64,000 nt of DNA from Amphritea sp. GTDB taxonomy: Bacteria; Pseudomonadota; Gammaproteobacteria; Pseudomonadales; Balneatricaceae. The stretch covers positions 1-64,000 of the forward strand of contig NZ_JADGEW010000021.1 of assembly GCF_016744155.1 (NCBI RefSeq), read 5' to 3'. The notes beneath the pieces are model-generated. The model searched no databases. It saw only the letters and a program-made list of their open reading frames with translations, and was not told where the DNA came from. Shown piece after piece: positions 52,542 to 62,306 of this stretch. The position numbers and the translations under genes are program-made. The first letter of the stretch is position 1. Every line of letters starts with the position of its first letter.

Positions 52542-53189
52542 ATGAATAAGTTTACATTGCACACAGGTATCGCCGCTCCTATGGATCGGGCCAATATCGA
52601 TACCGATATGATTATCCCTAAACAGTTTCTGAAATCGATTAAGCGTTCTGGTTTTGGTAAGAACCTGTTTGATGAGCTGCGCTACCTGGACGAAGGTCAG
52701 CCGGATCAGAGCTGCGAAGGCCGCCCGCTAAATGAAGAGTTTGTTCTGAACCAGGCTCGTTATCAGGGGGCTAGTGTTTTGCTGGCCCGGGAGAACTTTG
52801 GCTGTGGTTCTAGCCGTGAGCACGCCCCATGGGCACTGGATGATTATGGTTTCCGCTCGGTTATCGCGCCAAGTTTTGCTGAGATCTTCTACAATAACTG
52901 CTTCAAGAACGGTTTACTGCCGATTGTTTTGCACGACGATAAAATTGATCAGCTGTTCAATGAAGCGGCTGCAACCGAAGGGTATCAGTTGACGATTGAT
53001 TTGGACCGCCAGCTGGTGGTTACACCATCCGGTGAAGAGATGTCGTTCAGCATCGATGATTTTCGTAAGCACTGTCTGCTGAACGGTTTGGATGATATCG
53101 GCCTGACGCTGCAGCATGGCGATGATATTCGTGCTTACGAAGAGAAACGTCGTCAACAAGCGCCATGGTTGTTTGGCGCAATTAAGTAA
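52542..53189 (+). CDS. leuD: 3-isopropylmalate dehydratase small subunit
   Basis: Swivel-domain partner of LeuC. A 215-residue protein starting [20 protein letters not shown] with [16 protein letters not shown] and the [17 protein letters not shown] signature. It is 16 bp after leuC with GGAGAG upstream of the ATG. Confidence 0.98.
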   Translation: MNKFTLHTGIAAPMDRANIDTDMIIPKQFLKSIKRSGFGKNLFDELRYLDEGQPDQSCEGRPLNEEFVLNQARYQGASVLLARENFGCGSSREHAPWALDDYGFRSVIAPSFAEIFYNNCFKNGLLPIVLHDDKIDQLFNEAAATEGYQLTIDLDRQLVVTPSGEEMSFSIDDFRKHCLLNGLDDIGLTLQHGDDIRAYEEKRRQQAPWLFGAIK

Positions 53190-53250
53190 TCTAATAATGA
53201 AATTCCGGCTGCAGAATTATTTCTGCAGTTCAGTTTAAGGAAACAAAGTG

Positions 53251-54333
53251 ATGTCTAAGAATGTACTGATTTTACCCGGTGACGGCATTGGTCCTGAAAT
53301 CGTTGCCCAGGCCCGTCGTGTGTTGGAGCTGGTAAATGAGCAAGATAATTTGGGTTTAGAGCTGACTGAAGCGTTGGTGGGTGGTGCGGCGATCGATGCG
53401 GATGGCGTGCCTCTGCCACAGGCGACTCTGGATGCGGCCAATGCAGCCGATGCTATCTTACTCGGTGCGGTGGGTGGGCCTCAATGGGATACCAATCCCG
53501 ATTTCCAGATCCGTCCGGAAAAAGGTCTGCTGGGCATTCGTTCTAATCTAGGGTTGTTTGGCAACCTGCGTCCGGCAATTCTATACCCGCAACTGGCTCA
53601 CGCTTCTACTTTGAAGCCAGAGATAGTGTCCGGTCTGGATATTCTGATTGTGCGTGAACTAACCGGCGGTATCTATTTCGGTCAGCCACGCGGTGTACGC
53701 GTGAAAGAGGGTGGTGTCCGAGAGGGTTACAACACCTATGTTTACGATGAAAACGAGATTCGTCGTATCGGCCGTGTTGCGTTTGAAGCGGCACGCGCAC
53801 GTGATAAGCGTCTTTGTTCTGTCGATAAAGCCAATGTGCTAGAAGTAACTGTGTTGTGGCGCGAGATTATGGAAGAGCTGTCTAAAGAATATCCTGATGT
53901 TGAGCTGAGCCATATGTACGTGGATAACGCGGCGATGCAGCTGGTACGTGCACCTAAGCAGTTTGATGTGATGGTTACCGGTAATATGTTTGGCGATATT
54001 CTTTCTGATGCTGCGGCGATGCTGACCGGATCTATCGGTATGCTTCCGTCTGCCTCATTGGATGTGAACGGTAAGGGTATGTACGAACCTTGCCATGGTT
54101 CAGCGCCTGATATTGCGGGTCAGAATCTGGCAAATCCACTGGCGACTATTATGTCTGCCGGCATGATGTTGCGTTACTCGCTTAATGAAGCGGCGACTGC
54201 CGATCGTATTGAGGCTGCGGTTAGCGCGGTTCTTGATAAGAACCTGCGAACCGGTGATATCTGGTCTGAAGGTATGCAGAAGGTTTCAACATCTGAAATG
54301 GGTGATGCGGTAATTGCCGCGTTACAGGCATAA
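53251..54333 (+). CDS. leuB: 3-isopropylmalate dehydrogenase
   Basis: NAD-dependent oxidative decarboxylase, third leucine-specific step. It starts [31 protein letters not shown] and the catalytic Tyr in [14 protein letters not shown] are visible, as are the Lys and metal-binding Asp regions in VDKANVLE and [11 protein letters not shown]. The GTG directly before the ATG could also start it, but AAGGAA is better spaced for the ATG at 53251. 360 aa. Confidence 0.98.
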   Translation: MSKNVLILPGDGIGPEIVAQARRVLELVNEQDNLGLELTEALVGGAAIDADGVPLPQATLDAANAADAILLGAVGGPQWDTNPDFQIRPEKGLLGIRSNLGLFGNLRPAILYPQLAHASTLKPEIVSGLDILIVRELTGGIYFGQPRGVRVKEGGVREGYNTYVYDENEIRRIGRVAFEAARARDKRLCSVDKANVLEVTVLWREIMEELSKEYPDVELSHMYVDNAAMQLVRAPKQFDVMVTGNMFGDILSDAAAMLTGSIGMLPSASLDVNGKGMYEPCHGSAPDIAGQNLANPLATIMSAGMMLRYSLNEAATADRIEAAVSAVLDKNLRTGDIWSEGMQKVSTSEMGDAVIAALQA

Positions 54334-54412
54334 AAACGGTTTTTAGGTCATTAACGGGCTATAAATCGTCCTAAATCAGATAGTCTATGTGACTAAATTG
54401 TTGCATAATTGA

Positions 54413-54437
54413 ATGGCTTCGGAGAGTCCGAAGCCAT
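54413..54437. other. Strong hairpin between leuB and asd
   Basis: A perfect 11-bp stem ATGGCTTCGGA with TCCGAAGCCAT and a 3-nt GAG loop. No T tract follows, so it is not a standard terminator. It lies 80 bp after leuB and 68 bp before asd. Confidence 0.75.
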
Positions 54438-54504
54438 GACAAGCTGCTGCAGGCATATGTGGCGGCTTTGTTGTTTAAATTATTCCTAGTTTTTGGTGGA
54501 ACAG

Positions 54505-55620
54505 ATGAAGCGTGTAGGTTTTGTAGGTTGGCGCGGAATGGTTGGTTCCGTGCTGATGCAGCGCATGATGGAAGAACGTGACTTCGACTATATCGATGAG
54601 CCGGTCTTTTTTACAACGTCCCAGGTAGGTCAGGCAGGTCCGGATATCGGTAAAGATATTCCTGCACTGAAAGATGCAACATCCATTGATGAACTGAAAC
54701 AGATGGATGCCATTATTTCCTGCCAGGGCGGCGACTACACGAAACAGGTCTACGGTGCGCTGCGTGAAGCTGGCTGGAATGGTTACTGGATCGATGCTGC
54801 TTCCTCTCTGCGTATGGCAGACGATGCGATTATCGTGCTTGATCCGGTGAATATGAATGTCATCAAAGATGGCCTGGCTAACGGCGTAAAAACCTATGTT
54901 GGCGGTAACTGTACCGTTTCTCTGATGTTGATGGGGCTGGGCGGTCTGTTTAATTCCGGGCAGATTGAGTGGATGACCTCAATGACTTATCAGGCAGCGT
55001 CGGGTGGCGGTGCACGTCATATGCGTGAGCTGATCTCTCAGATGGGTGTGATTAAAGACTCAGTCGCTGCTGACCTTGCTAATCCGGCCAGCGCTATCCT
55101 TGATATTGATCGTCAGGTTGCACAGACCATTCGTTCGGGGGCAATGCCAACGGACAACTTTGGTGTGCCTCTGGCGGGATCACTGATTCCCTGGATTGAT
55201 ACCAAGCTGGATAACGGTCAGAGTCGGGAAGAGTGGAAGGCCTATGCTGAAACCAACAAGATTCTGGGCTTGAACGATAGCCCGATTCCTATTGATGGTA
55301 CTTGCGTGCGCATCGGCGCCATGCGCTGCCACAGTCAGGCTTTTACTATCAAGCTGAAACAGAACCTGCCGATGGATGAAATTGAGTCCATGATCGCTGA
55401 AGCGAACGACTGGGTAAAAGTGATTCCTAATGACCGTGATATTACAGCGAGTGAGCTGACTCCGGCTAAAATCACCGGCACTCTGAATGTTCCTGTTGGT
55501 CGCCTGCGAAAGATGAATATTGGCGATGAATACCTGAATGCTTTCAGTGTAGGAGATCAGTTGCTTTGGGGGGCGGCTGAGCCATTACGCCGGATGTTAC
55601 GGATCTTATTGGAAGACTGA
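54505..55620 (+). CDS. asd: aspartate-semialdehyde dehydrogenase
   Basis: Reduces aspartyl phosphate to the semialdehyde for Lys, Met, Thr and diaminopimelate synthesis. It starts [20 protein letters not shown]; the active-site Cys is in [12 protein letters not shown] near residue 135 and the substrate-binding His is in [14 protein letters not shown]. The 371-aa length is that of the gammaproteobacterial form. The ATG at 54505 follows GGTGGA; the frame opens 12 bp earlier. A terminator follows. Confidence 0.97.
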   Translation: MKRVGFVGWRGMVGSVLMQRMMEERDFDYIDEPVFFTTSQVGQAGPDIGKDIPALKDATSIDELKQMDAIISCQGGDYTKQVYGALREAGWNGYWIDAASSLRMADDAIIVLDPVNMNVIKDGLANGVKTYVGGNCTVSLMLMGLGGLFNSGQIEWMTSMTYQAASGGGARHMRELISQMGVIKDSVAADLANPASAILDIDRQVAQTIRSGAMPTDNFGVPLAGSLIPWIDTKLDNGQSREEWKAYAETNKILGLNDSPIPIDGTCVRIGAMRCHSQAFTIKLKQNLPMDEIESMIAEANDWVKVIPNDRDITASELTPAKITGTLNVPVGRLRKMNIGDEYLNAFSVGDQLLWGAAEPLRRMLRILLED

Positions 55621-55639
55621 TTTATTTCGATTCAAAGAT

Positions 55640-55667
55640 AACCGGCTGATATAGCCGGTTTTTTTTG
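55640..55667 (+). terminator. Intrinsic terminator after asd
   Basis: Stem AACCGGCT with AGCCGGTT, a 5-nt loop and an extended run of Ts, 20 bp after the asd stop. Confidence 0.92.
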
Positions 55668-56052
55668 TTTTGGGTGGGGTGATTCAGGTCAATTAATCCC
55701 TTATAAATGTTTTTAACAAGAAGTTGGTAAAGACAGTCCCCAACTTAGGTAGTGCAAATATTGATCTGCTTTGATTTTATTTTACTGACTTGTTATAAGG
55801 GTAGCTAAGTCTTAACTTATTGAATAATAAGGTGAATAGTGTTTTTTTAGGCTTGAGCTGGTGGATTTCTATGTTATCGGCGGGCCTAAATTCTATTTTT
55901 AATTCTTAAGTTTGGCGGTTTCAGGTCGATCTGAGTTGTTGATTAAACAGCAGTTTTAATGAATACTTTGGCCAATAATACTGGATACGTAACTTTCTGA
56001 ATATTGACGCTTTTTATCAAATTCAGAACCGGGGAATTAAGGAAGCAAAAAT
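55668..56052. other. 385-bp intergenic region upstream of fimV
   Basis: AT-rich, with no convincing open frame. It contains a loose dyad AGTTGG/CCAACT at 55722-55745 and a good sigma-70-like promoter at 55771-55799, which would give fimV a leader of about 245 nt. No RNA gene or riboswitch recognised. Confidence 0.6.
55771..55799 (+). promoter_or_regulatory. Predicted sigma-70 promoter for fimV
   Basis: TTGATT, a 17-bp spacer, then TATAAG: four of six and five of six matches to -35 and -10. Located about 250 bp upstream of the fimV ATG, after the asd terminator. Confidence 0.5.
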
Positions 56053-58647
56053 ATGCTGCGCAAATTAGCCCTAAGTTTGGCAATTGCAGGTGCACTAGGA
56101 ACATCCAATGCATATGCGCTGGGTCTCGGTGAAATCAAAATAACATCAGCACTGAATGAACCTCTTCAAGCAGAGATTCAGCTTCTTCAGATGCGTGAAG
56201 TTGACCCACAACAGATTCAACCCAGCATGGCGAATATCGATGATTTTGCTCTGGCTGGAATAGAGAAATTACGTTTCCTCTCTGATGTGAAATTTGAGGT
56301 TAAGCCTGGTTCTTCCGGGCGCGGAACCATCCTAATGACTTCGTCAGCGGTGGTGAAAGAGCCTTTCTTGAACTTCCTTGTCGAAGTTAACTGGCCGAGT
56401 GGTCGGTTAGTGCGCGAATATACGGTTCTGCTTGATCCTCCTGTCTATGATCCTACGCCAGCCCCGGTTGCTGTTCAGCCAGCTCGGTCTGCTGCGACTC
56501 CGGCGTCTGCGCCAGTGGCTGCTAAGCCGATGGCTCCGCAAAAGCCGGCTAACAATATTCGTACCCGAATGACTGACGGGCAGGTATATGTAGATGTAAA
56601 CGATACCCTGTGGGATCTTGCTAAGCGTCATAAGCCCAACGGTGCTATCACCGAAGCTCAGATGATGTTGGCGCTGCAGCGAAAGAATCCTGAAGCGTTT
56701 AGTAATAACAATGTTAATCAGCTGAAGGCTGGAGTTGTTCTTGATCTTCCTTCAGAAGACGAAATTAAGGCCCTGAGTCAGAAGCAAGCCAATGAAGAGT
56801 TTTGGCGTCAGACTCAGATGTGGAAGCAGGGAGTAGTGAATCCAGCTGCGCCTAAGCAGATGGATACAACAGCTACTGAAGATGACAAAAAGGCGGTAGC
56901 TGGAAAAAAGGGTGAAGAGGTTGCAGCCAAAACGGCCGAGGGGCAACTTAAGATAGTCTCTCCCGACACTACAGCTGAAACAGGTACTGTTTCGGATCAG
57001 GCGGCCCAAATTGATACCAGTACTGCTGACGCAGTGCTGCTTGAAAAGAATAAACAACTGGAAACGGAACTTGCTTCGGCACTGGAAACTGTTGACCAGA
57101 TTAAACGTGAAAATGAAGAGCTTTCTGGCAGGGTTGATGCCCTGGCTCAGCAGATGGAAAGTCTGCATCGTCTGGTGGAACTTAAAGATCAGCAGTTGGT
57201 TGATCTTCAGGCTGAGCTGGATGCTGCAAAACAGCAGTCTGCAGCGGTTCCTGCCGCGCCAGTATCTGAGCCTAAGCCAAAAGGCTTGCTAGAGCGGTTC
57301 GGTCTTTATATTGGTGCTGCAGGCGGTGCGTTAGTTGCTTTCTTGCTGGCGTTGCTTCTGTTACGTCGTGGCAAGAAAGAAGAGTCCCAGGCTGAGCCTG
57401 TTCCTGAAGCTCTTCCCATTGTTGATGAGCAGCCTGAAGAGCCGGAAGAATCCGTCGTTGTCGCGGCTGAGCCTGAAGAAATTGAAGAAGAGAGCGATCT
57501 TGACGATCTGGATCTCGATCTCGATATGGACCTGGATAAGGTTGATGAGATCGATGAGCAGATTGTCGATGAAGATGAGTTCGATCTTGGGTTTGATGAT
57601 GCGATTGATGATGCGCCGGCTGAGCCGTTTGCTGAAGAAGTCGAAGAAGTCGAAGAAGCCGAAGATGTTGATGATGCACTGGATTCCATTCTCGGTGAAG
57701 ATACAGAATCTCTGGACCTGGATGACCTTGATACCGACCCACTTGCCGATAGCTTAGCGGATCTTGAAGAAGAGCCTGAGCTTGATAGTCTTGAGGATCT
57801 GTTGGCTGGGGTTGAAGACAGTGATGATGCTGTGGATGACATTGAATTCAATGTCGCTCCGGCTGAGCCTGAAGTTGAAGAGCTGGTTGAAGATGTTGAC
57901 GGCCTGTCTGAGGATGAGCTGGATCTTGACTTCGATCTTGATATGGCTGATACAGATACAGCTCTTTCTGATGATTCAGAAGATGAGCAGGCTCTGGGAG
58001 ATATGCTGGCTGAAGATGAGTCTGAGATCGATGATCTTGATGCGCTTCTGGCCGGTACTGATGAAGTAGATGAGGCGCCTTCTGAGCAGTCTGTAGAAGA
58101 GTCTGATGATGACTTTGCTGATCTTGAGGAGCTTCTGGGTCAGGAATCTGACGTCTCTGATGATGATATTGACGGCGATCTTTCTGAATTGCTTGCTGGA
58201 ATCGAAGAATCGGACGTGGAAGAAGTCGCTGTTTCTGAAGCACCTTCCGATGTTGATCTTGATCCTGAACTTGCAGCGCTGCTAAATGAAGCGGTCGATG
58301 ATGAGATTGTTCTGGATGAAGAGGAACTATCTGCACCTGAATCTGATTCGTCTGTTGCTGATGACTTGGACGCCGAGCTCGATTCTGAGTTGGAAATGTT
58401 GTTGAGTGATGCGGGCAGTGATGATTTGAGCCTGGATGCAACTGATGATGCTGAAGATGATTCTTTAGAGGGCTTGAACCTGCTTGAAGGTGCCGATGAA
58501 GTTGAGACAAAGCTTGATCTGGCGCGTGCCTATATCGATATGGAAGATTTTGATGGCGCTAAAGATATCCTTCAGGAGATTCTTAAAGAGGGTAGTGATG
58601 CCCAGAAGTCAGAAGCTAGTAGCCTGCTAGGTCCAATTAACAGTTGA
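56053..58647 (+). CDS. fimV: FimV/HubP-type polar scaffold protein
   Basis: Inner-membrane, peptidoglycan-linked hub protein for type IV pili and polar organisation. Signal peptide (1-22, ends SNAYA), conserved FimV N-terminal domain (LGLGEIKITSALNEPLQAEI onward), a LysM-like peptidoglycan domain (GQVYVDVNDTLWDLAKRH, about 175-235), a coiled coil (about 325-395) and a membrane helix (about 417-440). A very acidic cytoplasmic region of about 370 residues follows, then the C-terminal FimV TPR motif (DLARAYIDMEDFDGAKDIL). AAGGAAG lies upstream. The acidic region carries imperfect L-x-x-L-L-x-G repeats. Confidence 0.95.
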   Translation: MLRKLALSLAIAGALGTSNAYALGLGEIKITSALNEPLQAEIQLLQMREVDPQQIQPSMANIDDFALAGIEKLRFLSDVKFEVKPGSSGRGTILMTSSAVVKEPFLNFLVEVNWPSGRLVREYTVLLDPPVYDPTPAPVAVQPARSAATPASAPVAAKPMAPQKPANNIRTRMTDGQVYVDVNDTLWDLAKRHKPNGAITEAQMMLALQRKNPEAFSNNNVNQLKAGVVLDLPSEDEIKALSQKQANEEFWRQTQMWKQGVVNPAAPKQMDTTATEDDKKAVAGKKGEEVAAKTAEGQLKIVSPDTTAETGTVSDQAAQIDTSTADAVLLEKNKQLETELASALETVDQIKRENEELSGRVDALAQQMESLHRLVELKDQQLVDLQAELDAAKQQSAAVPAAPVSEPKPKGLLERFGLYIGAAGGALVAFLLALLLLRRGKKEESQAEPVPEALPIVDEQPEEPEESVVVAAEPEEIEEESDLDDLDLDLDMDLDKVDEIDEQIVDEDEFDLGFDDAIDDAPAEPFAEEVEEVEEAEDVDDALDSILGEDTESLDLDDLDTDPLADSLADLEEEPELDSLEDLLAGVEDSDDAVDDIEFNVAPAEPEVEELVEDVDGLSEDELDLDFDLDMADTDTALSDDSEDEQALGDMLAEDESEIDDLDALLAGTDEVDEAPSEQSVEESDDDFADLEELLGQESDVSDDDIDGDLSELLAGIEESDVEEVAVSEAPSDVDLDPELAALLNEAVDDEIVLDEEELSAPESDSSVADDLDAELDSELEMLLSDAGSDDLSLDATDDAEDDSLEGLNLLEGADEVETKLDLARAYIDMEDFDGAKDILQEILKEGSDAQKSEASSLLGPINS

Positions 58648-58660
58648 GATAATACGTAAT

Positions 58661-59560
58661 ATGCAACGGGATAAAACCCAGTTAGACAATCAGCAAGAGG
58701 CGACTTCGGTCGCCTCTTCTTATTCAGGGGCCGGCCAATCTGAGGCGGCTGATTCAGGGCTTAGTCGATATGCTCTTTGTGTTGAGTACGCTGGAGCCGC
58801 CTATCGTGGATGGCAGACGCAGAAAGAGAAAGATGTTCCATCTGTTCAGGAAACAGTAGAGAAGGCGCTGTCTAAGATAGCAAATCAGCCGGTTAAAGTT
58901 ATTTGTGCAGGGCGTACCGACGCTTGTGTCAGTGGTACCTATCAGATAATACATTTCGATACCTCTGCAGAGCGTCCCGACCGGGCCTGGGTGATGGGAA
59001 CAAATACCCAGCTTCCAGATGATATCTGTATTCGATGGGCAAAGCGTGTGGATGATAGTTTCCATGCACGCTTTTCCGCTATGGAGAGGCGTTATCGCTA
59101 TCTGATATATACTTCGCCGGTAAAGCCTGCACTACTCAGTAAAGGTGTTACCTGGACCCATAAAGAGCTGGATCTGTCGCGGATGCAAGAGGCAGCAAGT
59201 TATCTGATTGGCAAGCATGATTTCACCTCCTATCGGGCGATTGCTTGTCAGGCTAATAGTCCGGTTCGTGAAGTGAAAGCGATGGATCTCTATAGTGCAG
59301 GTGATCTGATAGTGATCGATGTCCGAGCTAACGCATTTTTGCATCACATGATCCGTAATTTTGCCGGTGTGTTGATGGCAATCGGGGCCGGTGAGGCGGA
59401 GCCGCTTTGGGCTCAGCAGGTGCTTGAAGCTAGGGATCGTTCTCAAGGCGGTGTAACTGCACCACCTTACGGCCTTTATTTTGTCGATGTGAAATATCCA
59501 GAACAGTATGATTTGCCTAAATCAGAACTGGGGCCTTATTTCCTGACGCAAAACGGTTAA
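58661..59560 (+). CDS. truA: tRNA pseudouridine(38-40) synthase
   Basis: Isomerises uridines 38-40 of tRNA anticodon arms. The catalytic Asp is in CAGRTDACVSGTYQ near residue 88; E. coli has GRTDAGVHGTGQ, so the flanking residues G, H and G are C, S and Y here. ARFSAMERRYRYLIY, GKHDFTSYRA and FLHHMIRNFAGVLM are conserved. The first 35 residues are an extension with no later in-frame start before the conserved core; it is encoded partly by a UUCG hairpin. 14 bp after fimV. Confidence 0.92.
   Translation: MQRDKTQLDNQQEATSVASSYSGAGQSEAADSGLSRYALCVEYAGAAYRGWQTQKEKDVPSVQETVEKALSKIANQPVKVICAGRTDACVSGTYQIIHFDTSAERPDRAWVMGTNTQLPDDICIRWAKRVDDSFHARFSAMERRYRYLIYTSPVKPALLSKGVTWTHKELDLSRMQEAASYLIGKHDFTSYRAIACQANSPVREVKAMDLYSAGDLIVIDVRANAFLHHMIRNFAGVLMAIGAGEAEPLWAQQVLEARDRSQGGVTAPPYGLYFVDVKYPEQYDLPKSELGPYFLTQNG
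58695..58718 (+). other. UUCG-tetraloop hairpin in the 5' coding region of truA
   Basis: A perfect 10-bp stem AAGAGGCGAC with GTCGCCTCTT closed by a C(UUCG)G tetraloop, followed by CTTATTC. It begins 34 nt inside truA and 47 bp after the fimV stop. It could act as partial terminator/attenuator or affect translation. Confidence 0.8.
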
Positions 59561-59614
59561 CCTCAAGCCCTGCTATCTGTTACTATTACTCTCTTTTAAA
59601 GTAGTCTGATCCAA

Positions 59615-60238
59615 GTGTTGAGAACTCGCGTAAAAATCTGTGGAATTACCCGACTGGAGGATGCGTTGGCGGCAATAGATGCTGGCGCGGATGCTCTGGG
59701 TTTTGTGTTTTATCCGCCGAGCCCCCGGTCTGTTGAGCCTGCTGTTGTTGAAGCAATCATTAAGCAACTGCCGCCATTCATTACTACAGTGGCCTTGTTT
59801 GTAAATGAATCACCAGAGCAGGTAAGAGCGGTTCTCGATCAGACCGGAATAGATTTGTTGCAGTTTCATGGTGACGAGTCGCCGGAGTATTGTAACCAGT
59901 TTGAAAGACCCTATTTTAAAGCCCTGCGCATGTCTCCGGATATCGATGTAGTGGTTGAAACTGAACGCTTTGCCACAGCCAGAGCTGTGCTGCTGGATGC
60001 TTATCGAGCTGGAGTGCCAGGCGGTACCGGTGAGGCGTTCGATTGGGATCGTATCCCAACTGATCTGAATAAGCCGCTGATTCTCGCAGGTGGATTGGAT
60101 CAGAGTAATGTGAATCAGGCGATTGGTCAGGTTAAGCCCTATGCTGTTGATGTCAGTGGTGGGGTAGAAGCGGCCAAAGGTCTGAAAGATTGTTCAAAAA
60201 TAATATCATTTATGAATGAGGTATCTCGTGCCAACTAA
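59615..60238 (+). CDS. trpF: phosphoribosylanthranilate isomerase
   Basis: Amadori isomerisation in tryptophan synthesis, a TIM barrel. It starts with [20 protein letters not shown], where Cys is the general base; [28 protein letters not shown] and the catalytic Asp region in [14 protein letters not shown] are conserved, as is the phosphate site [10 protein letters not shown]. The start is a GTG with a poor ribosome binding site. Its end overlaps the trpB start by 11 bp. Confidence 0.97.
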   Translation: MLRTRVKICGITRLEDALAAIDAGADALGFVFYPPSPRSVEPAVVEAIIKQLPPFITTVALFVNESPEQVRAVLDQTGIDLLQFHGDESPEYCNQFERPYFKALRMSPDIDVVVETERFATARAVLLDAYRAGVPGGTGEAFDWDRIPTDLNKPLILAGGLDQSNVNQAIGQVKPYAVDVSGGVEAAKGLKDCSKIISFMNEVSRAN

Positions 60239-61451
60239 AGAAGATCTCGCGATCGCAAAGCAAATGCCCGATGCCGGCGGCCATTTTGGTCAGTTCGGGG
60301 GACGTTATGTGTCTGAAACATTGATGGCTGCTCTCCAGCAGCTGGAACAGACCTACGAAATGCTTTGGCGAGATCCACAGTTTCAGGCCGAGTTTGACTA
60401 CGATCTTGCCCACTATGTAGGCAGACCGTCTCCGCTCTATCATGCGGAACGTCTTTCCCGGGAGCTGGGCGGTGCTCAGATCTACCTGAAACGTGAAGAC
60501 CTGAACCATACGGGTGCACACAAAGTAAACAACACTATTGGCCAGGCGCTGTTGGCTAAGTTCACCGGCAAGCCTCGGGTTAGCGCAGAGACAGGGGCAG
60601 GTCAGCACGGTGTTGCGACCGCAACTGTTGCCGCCCGACTGGGTCTTGAATGTACGGTGTATATGGGTGAAGAGGATATTCGTCGTCAGGCACTCAACGT
60701 TTATCGGATGAGGTTACTGGGCGCTGAAGTGGTTTCCGTTACTTCGGGTACTCGTACATTGAAAGATGCGATGAACGAAGCGATGCGTGACTGGGTTACC
60801 AATGTTGATAATACCTTTTACATCATTGGCACCGCTGCAGGTCCTCACCCGTACCCCAAATTAGTGCGTGATTTCCAGTCCATTATTGGTCGTGAAGCCC
60901 GTCAACAGTGTTTGGCTCAGACAGGCAAGCTACCGGATGCATTGGTCGCCTGTGTGGGTGGTGGTTCTAACGCTATTGGGTTGTTTCATCCATTCATCGA
61001 AGACGCAGATGTGCGGATGATAGGGGTGGAAGCGGGTGGTTATGGTATTGAAACCGGACAGCATGCAGCGCCGTTGAGTTCCGGTTGTGCTCCGGGTGTC
61101 CTGCACGGTAATCGTACCTGTCTGATGTCAGATGACGGTGGCCAGATTATTGGTACACACTCTGTGTCAGCAGGTCTGGATTATCCGGGAGTAGGGCCTG
61201 AGCATTCCTATCTGCAGGATATAGGTAGGGCTGAATATACCGCGATAAACGATGATGAAGCATTGCATGCATTCCGTCACCTGACACTAACGGAAGGTAT
61301 TATGCCGGCACTGGAATCCAGTCATGCAGTGGCTGAAGCGATGAAAATGGCGCCAACAATGGACAAAGATCAGATTATTCTGGTTAACCTGTCAGGCCGT
61401 GGCGACAAAGATATTCATACTGTTGCTGAAATCGATGGCATTAACTTTTAG
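60228..61451 (+). CDS. trpB: tryptophan synthase beta chain
   Basis: PLP enzyme that condenses indole and serine. The PLP Lys is in [14 protein letters not shown]; other signatures are [31 protein letters not shown] and [11 protein letters not shown]. An ATG at 60216 is in frame, but GAGGT lies 6-7 nt before the GTG at 60228, which gives the usual [20 protein letters not shown] start. Overlap with trpF indicates translational coupling. 407 aa from the GTG. Confidence 0.97.
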   Translation: MPTKEDLAIAKQMPDAGGHFGQFGGRYVSETLMAALQQLEQTYEMLWRDPQFQAEFDYDLAHYVGRPSPLYHAERLSRELGGAQIYLKREDLNHTGAHKVNNTIGQALLAKFTGKPRVSAETGAGQHGVATATVAARLGLECTVYMGEEDIRRQALNVYRMRLLGAEVVSVTSGTRTLKDAMNEAMRDWVTNVDNTFYIIGTAAGPHPYPKLVRDFQSIIGREARQQCLAQTGKLPDALVACVGGGSNAIGLFHPFIEDADVRMIGVEAGGYGIETGQHAAPLSSGCAPGVLHGNRTCLMSDDGGQIIGTHSVSAGLDYPGVGPEHSYLQDIGRAEYTAINDDEALHAFRHLTLTEGIMPALESSHAVAEAMKMAPTMDKDQIILVNLSGRGDKDIHTVAEIDGINF

Positions 61452-61473
61452 CCCTGACTGAGTGAAGATTAAG

Positions 61474-62277
61474 ATGAGTCGTATTACTGAGTGTTTTAAT
61501 AATCTGAAAAGCCAGGGCCGTAAAGCGTTGATTCCGTTTGTGACAGCGGGTGACCCTGATCCTAAAGTAACGGTGCCATTGATGCATGCGCTGGTTGAAT
61601 CTGGTGCTGATATTCTGGAATTGGGTATCCCGTTCTCTGATCCGATGGCAGATGGTCCTGTTATCCAATTGGCCTGCGAGCGTGCCCTGTTGCATGGTAC
61701 TCGTCTTACCGATGTACTGGATATGGTCGCTGAATTTCGTCAGACCGACCAGACCACCCCTGTTGTATTGATGGGTTACCTTAACCCTATTGAGGTAATG
61801 GGTTACTCGGTGTTTGCCGAGAAAGCCAAAGCAGCGGGTCTGGATGGTGTTTTAACGGTTGATCTGCCTCCAGAAGAAGCTGGGGTGTTTAATCAGCTGA
61901 TGAAGGCTGCTGATATCGACGTGATCTATTTGCTGTCACCGACAACAGAGGTGGAGCGGGTTAAATTGATCTGCGCCGCTGGCAGCGGTTACGTCTACTA
62001 TGTATCAGTCAAAGGGGTTACAGGTTCCGCATCGCTGAATGTTCCAGAGGTGGCAGAAAAGCTTCAAATGATTCGCCAACATACTGATATGCCAGTAGGT
62101 GTCGGGTTTGGTATTCGTGATGATGCGTCTGCTCGAGCTGTTTCAGAAATCGCTGACGGAGTCATTGTGGGCAGCGTATTGGTTAATAAAATTGCCGAGC
62201 TTGCCGGCGATCAAGATAAGATCCCTGATGCAGTTGCAGCGATAACTGCTAGTATGCGTCAGGCAATGGATAAATAA
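61474..62277 (+). CDS. trpA: tryptophan synthase alpha chain
   Basis: TIM-barrel subunit that cleaves indole-3-glycerol phosphate and channels indole to TrpB. The catalytic Glu and Asp are in [30 protein letters not shown] and [13 protein letters not shown] are conserved. I chose the ATG at 61474 ([15 protein letters not shown]) rather than a GTG 12 bp earlier. 267 aa, 22 bp after trpB. Confidence 0.97.
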   Translation: MSRITECFNNLKSQGRKALIPFVTAGDPDPKVTVPLMHALVESGADILELGIPFSDPMADGPVIQLACERALLHGTRLTDVLDMVAEFRQTDQTTPVVLMGYLNPIEVMGYSVFAEKAKAAGLDGVLTVDLPPEEAGVFNQLMKAADIDVIYLLSPTTEVERVKLICAAGSGYVYYVSVKGVTGSASLNVPEVAEKLQMIRQHTDMPVGVGFGIRDDASARAVSEIADGVIVGSVLVNKIAELAGDQDKIPDAVAAITASMRQAMDK

Positions 62278-62306
62278 GGCTGCCGTAGGCAGAAGCTGGA
62301 GTAATA

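Noticed and set aside
57480-58480. CRISPR-like repetition in the fimV acidic region.
   Set aside because: The repeats are imperfect, in frame, and encode L-x-x-L-L motifs. There are no constant repeats with unique spacers.
57272-58510. Several long open frames antisense to fimV, rich in His/Gln or Ser.
   Set aside because: They arise from repeated GAT/GAA/CTG codons in the acidic FimV region read on the other strand. They have no ribosome binding sites and extreme composition.
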